From Clostridia bacterium (GTDB lineage Bacteria > Bacillota > Clostridia > Oscillospirales > CAG-272), in the NCBI GenBank assembly GCA_017958845.1, contig JAGDBW010000111.1:1-12245 (forward strand): a DNA stretch of 12,245 bases. Direction: 5' to 3'. The translations under genes were made by a program, and so were the position numbers. Below are positions 5,856-12,245 of this stretch, piece after piece; position 1 is the stretch's first letter; each line of letters begins with the position of its first letter. Under the pieces are notes generated by a model. That model was given only the letters and a program-made list of their open reading frames with translations, was not told the origin of the DNA and ran no database searches.

Positions 5856-8081
5856 ATGAAAAAGAAACTGTTTGCACTCCTCTTGTGCGCGGCGACGCTC
5901 CTTCTGACCGTCTGTTCGCTGTCGGTCTCCGCGTACGAGCCGTACGTGACCTACACCTACGACAGTCAGGGCGACGTGCTGTACTCTCCCGCGGCCTACA
6001 CGCCGATCCAGGCGATCGACTCCGCCTACATGAAGCAAAACGCGCGGTGCACCACCTTCAAGGACATCGCCGAGCCGACCGACCTGTTCGCGGCCTCCGA
6101 CGGGCGGGTGTTCATCGTCGACCGCAAAAACTCGCAGGTGGTCGTCCTCGACAAATACTATCGCGCCGTCGCGTGCCTGGACGTCTTTGACAGTTCCGCG
6201 CGTGACAACGACTCGTTCAACGGCTGCACCGGCCTGTTCGTCGACGCCGACACCATCTACGTCTGCGATACCCAAAACGCCCGGATCGTCACCTTCTGGG
6301 CGCACGACGTCTACGAAGAAGGCGTCAAAGTCCACTCCGAATACGAGTTCCGCAAGATCATCGAAAAGCCCCGCTCGGCCCTGATCGACGAGGACGCGCT
6401 GTTCTTGCCCATCGCCATCGCCGTCGACCAGTACAAGCGGCTGTTCGTCCTCTCCAGCTCCTCCTACGAGGGCGTCATCGTCATGGACGAGGACTCCCAC
6501 TTCACGGGCTACATCGGAGCACCCAAGGTCACCTATTCCGCCTTCCAGATGATGTGGCGCGAGCTCCAGTCGCCCGAACAGAGAGCCAACGAACTCCCCT
6601 ATCTGCCCACCCAGTTCCAAAACATCACGGTCGACGCCGACGGGTTCATCTACGTCACCTCCTCCACCATCGACGAGGGCAAGCAGCGGGCCACCCTGAC
6701 CCAAAACGGGACCAAAAGCGCCAGCGACTACGCCCCGGTCCGAAAGCTCAACTCCACCGGCGCCGAGATCATGAAGCGCAACGGCTTCTTCGACTGCGGC
6801 GGCGAGGTCGTCGGCATGTTCAACAACACCGGCGTCTCCAAGCTGGTCGACGTCGCCATCGGCCCCGAGGGGTCCTGGTCGGTCATCGACTCGCGGCGGA
6901 GCAGGGTATACACCTATGACTCCAACGGCGTGCTGCTCTTCGCCTTCGGCGAGGGAGGCAGCCAACTCGGAAACATCACCAGCCTCAACGCCATCACCTA
7001 CCAGCCCATCCGGAGCCGGGACGTCGACACGGGGATCGAGACCACCGACTATCTGATGCTGCTGCTCGACTACGCCAGCGCGTCCTTTACGGTCTACAGG
7101 CGCACCAGCTACGGCGACAAACTCATCAACGCGCTCAAAAACGACAACGACCGCCGCTACGACCAGTCCATCCTCTACTGGCAGGAGGTCCGCCAGTACA
7201 ACAACAACTTCGACGCCGCCTACATCGGAGTCGGAAAGTCCCTCTACGCCAGCGGCAACTACACCGAGGCCATGGAGTACCTCGAAGCGGCCAAGGAGAC
7301 CACCAACTGGTCCAAGGCTTACAGCGAGATCCGCAAAGACTGGATCTCCCGCTTCGTGCTGCTCCTGATCCTGATCATCGCTCTGTTGATCTTCGCCATC
7401 GTCCGCCTGTTCAAATACGCCGCCAAAGTCAACCAGAAAGCGGTGTTCAAAGTCGGCCGAAAGTCCTACTGGGAAGAGCTGATGTTCGCCTTCCACCTGA
7501 TGTTCCATCCATTCGACGGCTTCTGGGACCTCAAACACGAAAAGCGCGGATCCGTCCGCGGCGCCACGACCATCATGGTACTGGTCATCGTCGCGTTCTA
7601 CTACCAGTCCATCGGGCGCGGCTATCTGCTCAACCCCGAGGGCCGCTATACCGGCATCCTGATGCAGGTCTTCTCCATCACCCTGCCCGTGCTGCTCTTT
7701 GCGGTCTCCAACTGGTGCCTGACCACGCTCTTCAACGGTGAGGGCTCCTTTAGAGACGTCTACATCAGCACCTGCTACTCTCTCTCTCCCATCCCGCTCA
7801 TCCTCGTTTTGTCCACCGTCTTTTCCAACTTCGTCACCGAGACGGGGACGGGCTTCATCACCTTCGTCAACGCCGTCGCGTTCGTGTGGGCGGGACTGCT
7901 GCTTCTGCTCGGCGTCATGGTCACCCACGACTACACCTTCGCCAAAAACATTCTCACCCTCATCGGCACGGTGGTCAGCATGTGCGTCATCCTGTTCGTG
8001 GTCCTGCTGTTCTCCTCGCTGATCGGGCGCATCGTCGAGTTCATCTCCTCCATCGCGGTCGAGTTGACCTACCGAACATAA
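5856..8081 (+). CDS. NHL-type propeller, TPR and Yip1-domain membrane protein
   Basis: This is a 741-aa protein of unknown role. The start ATG follows AGGAG (5841-5845). A signal peptide (1-26, cleaved after VSA) precedes a probable extracellular beta-propeller at ~40-420. Its blades have the NHL pattern, for example PTDLFAASDGRVFIVDRKN (~73-91), a blade with IYVCDTQNARIV (~129-140), and VDVAIGPEGSWSVIDSRRSR (~330-349). A TPR unit follows at ~453-483 (SLYASGNYTEAMEYLEAA). Then comes a membrane helix (~500-518) and a Yip1-like domain (~538-730), starting YWEELMFAFHLMFHPFDGFW and containing about five membrane helices. The signal peptide's LTVC is not a proper lipobox because V is at -1. NHL propellers commonly bind proteins or glycans, and bacterial Yip1 proteins are functionally uncharacterised. 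Its place between the permeases and the DUF5696 gene suggests a membrane-anchored sensor, scaffold or transporter accessory. Domain calls are good; function is inferred. Confidence 0.82.
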   Translation: MKKKLFALLLCAATLLLTVCSLSVSAYEPYVTYTYDSQGDVLYSPAAYTPIQAIDSAYMKQNARCTTFKDIAEPTDLFAASDGRVFIVDRKNSQVVVLDKYYRAVACLDVFDSSARDNDSFNGCTGLFVDADTIYVCDTQNARIVTFWAHDVYEEGVKVHSEYEFRKIIEKPRSALIDEDALFLPIAIAVDQYKRLFVLSSSSYEGVIVMDEDSHFTGYIGAPKVTYSAFQMMWRELQSPEQRANELPYLPTQFQNITVDADGFIYVTSSTIDEGKQRATLTQNGTKSASDYAPVRKLNSTGAEIMKRNGFFDCGGEVVGMFNNTGVSKLVDVAIGPEGSWSVIDSRRSRVYTYDSNGVLLFAFGEGGSQLGNITSLNAITYQPIRSRDVDTGIETTDYLMLLLDYASASFTVYRRTSYGDKLINALKNDNDRRYDQSILYWQEVRQYNNNFDAAYIGVGKSLYASGNYTEAMEYLEAAKETTNWSKAYSEIRKDWISRFVLLLILIIALLIFAIVRLFKYAAKVNQKAVFKVGRKSYWEELMFAFHLMFHPFDGFWDLKHEKRGSVRGATTIMVLVIVAFYYQSIGRGYLLNPEGRYTGILMQVFSITLPVLLFAVSNWCLTTLFNGEGSFRDVYISTCYSLSPIPLILVLSTVFSNFVTETGTGFITFVNAVAFVWAGLLLLLGVMVTHDYTFAKNILTLIGTVVSMCVILFVVLLFSSLIGRIVEFISSIAVELTYRT

Positions 8082-8088
8082 CAAGTAT

Positions 8089-8093
8089 AGGAG
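8089..8093 (+). promoter_or_regulatory. Ribosome binding site AGGAG of the DUF5696 gene
   Basis: AGGAG lies 8 nt upstream of ATG 8102, in the 20-nt gap after the Yip1 gene. It fixes the start of the last gene, whose stop codon is outside the window. Confidence 0.85.
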
Positions 8094-8101
8094 AAAAAGA
8101 T

Positions 8102-11100
8102 ATGAAGAAAAACAAGATAATATCGACTATACTTGCTTTTGTCATGATCTTCGGCGCCGTCTCGGGCATTCTCCCCCTGCTTTCCGTGCCCGCTGCCGCC
8201 GCCGCCGACGATGACGAACTCGGCGCCAAGAGCGCCGCCGACTATGCCAAAGAGGCGCTGCACCAGTCCTATCTGAGCGCAGAGGACAAAGTCAACATCG
8301 ACCCCAACATGACCCTCTGGCTCGGCAGCACCGACCCGGCCGAGAGCCGCTACGCCCTCTACTGCAACCCCTACACGGGCGAGGTCTACGTCCGGGACAA
8401 CTATACGGGCCGCTTCCTGGTCTCCAACCCCTACGACATCGGCGACGGATTTGACAGCGACACGATCCCGGCCGAGCTGATGAGCCAGATCGAGATCACG
8501 TTTACCAAACGCGACGGCTCCACCCTGACTTACAACAGCTATGACTGGGCGGCCTCCCGCGGACAGATCTATCCCACCCTGCTCTCCGACGGGCTGCGCA
8601 TGGAGTACACCATCGGCGACACGACCACCCGCTACCTGGTGCCCAACGGCATCTCCCGCGAGCGCTTCTGGACCCTGATCATCATCCCCGCCCAGCAGCA
8701 GCTGCTCGCCACCATCCGCGGCATGTTCGAAAACCTGCGCGGGCGCATCGAGGATCCCGAGATCCCCGAAGAAGAGCAGCTCCACGCCACCCATGCCAAC
8801 GACGCGGCGCTGATCGCCCTCTTCCAGGAAGTGAGCAACAACCCCGGCGCCTACAACAAGTATACCAACCCCACCAACATCAACGGCCGGATCAGCTGGG
8901 ACAGCTGGGACGGGATCATCGACTTCATCATGACGGGCTACGACCCCGTCGAAGCCATGGATGGAGGCAAGAACATCATCCAGGCCTTCGACGACTGGTA
9001 CCGGATCGTCTACCTGTACTACAAGGTCTTTACCTCGGTCGACCGCACCAAGATCGGAAAGAACTTCGTCGAGTTCAGCAAGATGGGCAACGCGACCGCC
9101 GACTACTTTTCGCTGTGCACCAACTACGACTACAAAAACCCCAACGACAACAAGATCACCGAGACCTACCGTCAGGACATGATCCGCAAGTACCCCGCCA
9201 CGGTCCACCGCGCGACCCATGACGAGAGCGGCAACCTTGTCGCCTACTTCGACCTCTACGCGCTCTCCGACGGCCTGACCAACGCCAACAAGCGAAAACT
9301 CCAGCGCACCATCAACAAATACGCCCCCAACTACACGCTCGACATGATGTACGAGGACGAGGCGGAGACCGAGCTGGAGCCCGAAGTGGAGGTCAACCCC
9401 ATCTTCCGTCTGTCGCTGGAGTATCGCCTGACCGACCACGGCGTCAGCGTCACCCTGCCGGCCAACAGCATCTACTATGACGAGTACTCCTACACGATCA
9501 CGTCGCTGAAGGTCCTGCCTTACATGGGCACGGGCCGGATGACCGACGGCGGCTACATCTTCTACCCCGACGGCAGCGGCGCGATCGTCGACTATGACGA
9601 CTTCGCCGGCAAAAACATCCACCTCACCGGTCCCGTCTACGGTCAGGACTACGCCTTCCACGCCTCCGCGGGCGCCAACCAGCAGCCCATCCGGATGCCC
9701 GTCTACGGCGCCGTATCCGACAAGACCGAGTACTACCTGATCGACATCTACACCGGCGAGCGCCTCTACGTCACCCGCGAGATCTGGGAAGCGCAGTCCT
9801 TCACCTACAAGATCATCACAGAAGAAAACGAGCGCTACTCCGAGACCGAAGTCGACGAAGAGGGCAACCCCGTCAAAGAAAAGTACTACCTCTACTACTA
9901 CGAGTCCGGCAGCGGAGCCAAGGTCCTGCTGCCTTACGCGGAGTTCTCCGGACAGATGCAGCAGTATTACCTCAAGACCGCCTCGCCCACCGCCCAGAAG
10001 GTCGCGCTCCGCTCCAACGTCAGGAGCGCCCCGCCCGAGTCGCAGTGGGTCACGGTCAGAGGCGCCGACGTCATCCGGTGCGAGACCTGCACCGACGGCT
10101 TCTTTGCCGTCATCGAGGACGGCGCGGCCATGTGCGACATCACGCTCAGCATCACCGGCCTGTCCAACAACCCCTACGGCTCCGTCTACACCGATTTCAA
10201 ACCCCTGCCGCAGGACACCTACAATCTCTCTGAGGCGCGCGCCGGCGCGTCCGGCAGCGTGATGTTTACCGTCACCTCCCGAGAGAAGTATATGGACAAT
10301 CTGGTCATCGACTACCATATCCTCTCCGACCCGACCATGATCGAGACGGACGCCACCGGCCTGCTCGCCCATGACCACCCCGCCTCCTACGTCGGTATGG
10401 CGGCCGCCTACCGCGACTATCTGTCCCGGTCCATCGCGCCGCTGACGGGCCTGCAGGACAGCCTGCCGCTCTTCATCGAGACCTTCGGCGTCATCGAAAC
10501 AGTCAAAAAGATCCTCACGTTCCCCGTCGAGGTCAAGGAGGCGCTCACCTCCTTTGACGACGTCGAGAACATGTACAAAGAACTGTCCGACGCCGGCATC
10601 ACCAACATCAAGTTCCGTCTCACCGGCTACTACAACGGCGGCATGGACGCCACCTATCCCGTCCGCTTCAAGTGGGAGCGCAAAGCGGGAGGAAAGTCCG
10701 GCTTCAAAGACCTGCTCGCCTTTGCCGCCGACCGCGTCTCCGCCGGGCTGGAGATCTTCCCCGATGTCGAACTCCAGTACGCCATGCGCGACCGGTCTTT
10801 CGACGGCTTCCGCCGCAACAAACACGTGACCCGCACGGTCGACAACCGCTACGCCATCAAGCGGCTCTACAGCGGCGTCACTCAGTCCTATGACGAGGAC
10901 CGCATCGGTTGGATCGTCTCCCCGACCTGGCTGACCGACCTGTACGACAAGTTCGATCGCCGCTACTCCAGGTACGACGTGACCACCATCTCCCTCAGCA
11001 CCTTGGCGGCCGACCTCTCGTCCAACTATGACGAAGACGAGATCATGCTGCGCGAGGAGGCCATGCACGCCATGCAGGACTTTTTGCGCCACGTCTCCGA

Positions 11101-12245
11101 GGACAGCCGCTACCGCATCCTCTCCGAAGGCGGAAACGCCTACGCCCTGCCGTACGTCGACTACCTGCTCGACGCGCCCATCGACTCCAGCCACTTCCGC
11201 TCGACCAGCTACACGGTGCCTTTCTTCGGTATGGTCATGCACGGACTGGTCACTTACACCGGCGGCACGTTCAACGAGGAGGGCAACCCCGACTACATGA
11301 TCCTGCGCTCCATCGAGAGCGGCGCGAGCCTGTACTTCCTGCTCTCCTACCGCAACACCAACCTCATGAAAGACGACCGGCGCCTCAGCGAGTACTATTC
11401 GGTCAACTACCAGATCTGGAGCAAAGGCATCGCCCGCGACGGAGAAGAGTACTACTACCGTGATCTGATGGGTCGCTGGCACACCGTCCTCCGGGGAGAC
11501 GACGACCAGCTCTACTACCTGCTCGACGACGGCGTGACTCACCAGCCGCTCGAAGACAGCGCCCTCACCCTCACCTACACGGAGTACGGCGACGTCTACA
11601 AGTACTACAATATCCTCAACGACGCCATCGGCGGCCTGCAGGACTACACCATCTCCGATCACGCCCGTATCAACGCCGAGCGCCTGATCGAAGAGAGCGA
11701 AGTGGTCGCCAACCGCCTGGCCATCGAAGACGAGTTCCTGCAGTCGCTGCGCGCCCATGTGACGAGCGACGTCTACCGCAAAAAGTCGGATCTCGCCCTG
11801 CTTCGTCAGTTCTACCTCGCCTCCATCGACCTGCTCATCCGCGCCCGCGACGGCACAGTCACCGACGCGGCCAGACAGGCGCTGTCAGGCGACGCCCACT
11901 ACGCGGACTACCTGACGACGCTCGAGACCTACTACGACAGCGTCCTCTCCTACGCCGAGAGCAATATCAAAAACAAGCTCCAGGACGAGGAGATCCGCCG
12001 CCGCTGCCAGCTCGACACCCAGCCCGCCGGCTTTGCGGAGAACTTTGTGTCCGCGATCCTCGCGGGAGACCTCGATCTGCGCACCGGTCAGGTCGTCGGC
12101 GTGTCTCTCGACACCGACGCGCTGCTTGACCTCGCGCTCCAAAAGACGGGGATCGGGGACGAGGCGCCCGCTCTGACCATCGCGGACTTCGCCGACGTCG
12201 GCGACGCGCCCGCCGAGGGCTCGCCCGCCGCCGCCTACCCCGACT
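8102..12245 (+). CDS. Giant exported DUF5696 protein, 3' end outside window
   Basis: The frame stays open to the edge, giving at least 1381 residues. A signal peptide (1 to ~34, ending AAAA/DDD) indicates export. Residues ~82-115 (YALYCNPYTGEVYVRD...FLVSNPYDI) match the N-terminal strands I know from DUF5696 proteins. The beta region is interrupted by a mainly helical insertion (~190-430, ending in a Glu-rich stretch) and resumes at ~435. DUF5696 landmarks follow: DGGYIFYPDGSGAIVDYDD (482-500), YVGMAAAYRDYL, LPLFIETFG (from 788), then ITNIKFRLTGYYNGG, VSPTWLTDLYDKF (from 939), and a SEGGNAYALPYVDYLLDAP segment followed by VPFFGMVMHG (~1008-1048). That central part has the look of a TIM-barrel glycosidase, but this is my inference and no catalytic residue can be assigned. 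From ~1180 a charged helical extension leads into an acidic Pro/Ala-rich linker (~1355-1381), so another module or anchor may lie beyond the edge. Confidence 0.85.
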   Translation, partial: MKKNKIISTILAFVMIFGAVSGILPLLSVPAAAAADDDELGAKSAADYAKEALHQSYLSAEDKVNIDPNMTLWLGSTDPAESRYALYCNPYTGEVYVRDNYTGRFLVSNPYDIGDGFDSDTIPAELMSQIEITFTKRDGSTLTYNSYDWAASRGQIYPTLLSDGLRMEYTIGDTTTRYLVPNGISRERFWTLIIIPAQQQLLATIRGMFENLRGRIEDPEIPEEEQLHATHANDAALIALFQEVSNNPGAYNKYTNPTNINGRISWDSWDGIIDFIMTGYDPVEAMDGGKNIIQAFDDWYRIVYLYYKVFTSVDRTKIGKNFVEFSKMGNATADYFSLCTNYDYKNPNDNKITETYRQDMIRKYPATVHRATHDESGNLVAYFDLYALSDGLTNANKRKLQRTINKYAPNYTLDMMYEDEAETELEPEVEVNPIFRLSLEYRLTDHGVSVTLPANSIYYDEYSYTITSLKVLPYMGTGRMTDGGYIFYPDGSGAIVDYDDFAGKNIHLTGPVYGQDYAFHASAGANQQPIRMPVYGAVSDKTEYYLIDIYTGERLYVTREIWEAQSFTYKIITEENERYSETEVDEEGNPVKEKYYLYYYESGSGAKVLLPYAEFSGQMQQYYLKTASPTAQKVALRSNVRSAPPESQWVTVRGADVIRCETCTDGFFAVIEDGAAMCDITLSITGLSNNPYGSVYTDFKPLPQDTYNLSEARAGASGSVMFTVTSREKYMDNLVIDYHILSDPTMIETDATGLLAHDHPASYVGMAAAYRDYLSRSIAPLTGLQDSLPLFIETFGVIETVKKILTFPVEVKEALTSFDDVENMYKELSDAGITNIKFRLTGYYNGGMDATYPVRFKWERKAGGKSGFKDLLAFAADRVSAGLEIFPDVELQYAMRDRSFDGFRRNKHVTRTVDNRYAIKRLYSGVTQSYDEDRIGWIVSPTWLTDLYDKFDRRYSRYDVTTISLSTLAADLSSNYDEDEIMLREEAMHAMQDFLRHVSEDSRYRILSEGGNAYALPYVDYLLDAPIDSSHFRSTSYTVPFFGMVMHGLVTYTGGTFNEEGNPDYMILRSIESGASLYFLLSYRNTNLMKDDRRLSEYYSVNYQIWSKGIARDGEEYYYRDLMGRWHTVLRGDDDQLYYLLDDGVTHQPLEDSALTLTYTEYGDVYKYYNILNDAIGGLQDYTISDHARINAERLIEESEVVANRLAIEDEFLQSLRAHVTSDVYRKKSDLALLRQFYLASIDLLIRARDGTVTDAARQALSGDAHYADYLTTLETYYDSVLSYAESNIKNKLQDEEIRRRCQLDTQPAGFAENFVSAILAGDLDLRTGQVVGVSLDTDALLDLALQKTGIGDEAPALTIADFADVGDAPAEGSPAAAYPD

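Noticed and set aside
5799..8084. 761-codon minus-strand open frame
   Set aside because: Shadow of the Yip1 gene caused by absence of TTA, CTA and TCA codons; composition is not that of a real protein.
8069..11758. 1229-codon open frame on the minus strand
   Set aside because: It lies exactly opposite the DUF5696 gene and its product is Val/Gly/Asp/Glu-rich with no domain, as expected from the complement of C-ending codons. The sense frame has a ribosome binding site, signal peptide and family motifs.

Overview
The window comes from a GC-rich bacterium. It is most likely a Firmicute of the class Clostridia, such as a high-GC Oscillospiraceae- or Christensenellales-type gut lineage. I infer this from strong AGGAG ribosome binding sites 7-10 nt before each start, a CUT1 sugar-transporter operon without its own ATPase, and two families (NHL/Yip1 fusion, DUF5696) that I know mainly from Clostridia and Paenibacillus. 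No taxonomic marker is present, so the assignment stays tentative.

Layout. Positions 1-781 are non-coding. The first ~590 nt are rich in A and C and carry many GCAAAA words, including three GTGCAAAA copies. A set of overlapping inverted repeats lies at 595-623. A convincing sigma-A-type promoter follows at 715-744. From 782 to the right edge there are five genes on the plus strand, separated by only 28, 2, 19 and 20 nt, with no terminator between them. They are very probably one operon: (1) a 1060-aa exported solute-binding protein with two large beta-sandwich/CBM-like regions in front of the binding domain; (2) and (3) two CUT1-type sugar ABC permeases, each with an EAA loop; (4) a 741-aa membrane protein with signal peptide, NHL-like beta-propeller, TPR, membrane helix and Yip1 domain; (5) a giant exported DUF5696 protein that is still open at residue 1381 when the window ends.

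How the genes may work together. Genes 1-3 look like a carbohydrate importer whose binding protein is fused to glycan-binding-like modules. Genes 4 and 5 add an extracellular propeller anchored by a Yip1 membrane domain and a large exported protein that may be glycosidase-like. The cassette reads as a surface machine for capturing, and perhaps cutting, a complex glycan. The energising ATPase is not encoded here and is probably a shared MsmK/MalK-type protein. The substrate cannot be told from the sequence. No RNA genes, mobile elements or CRISPR arrays were seen.
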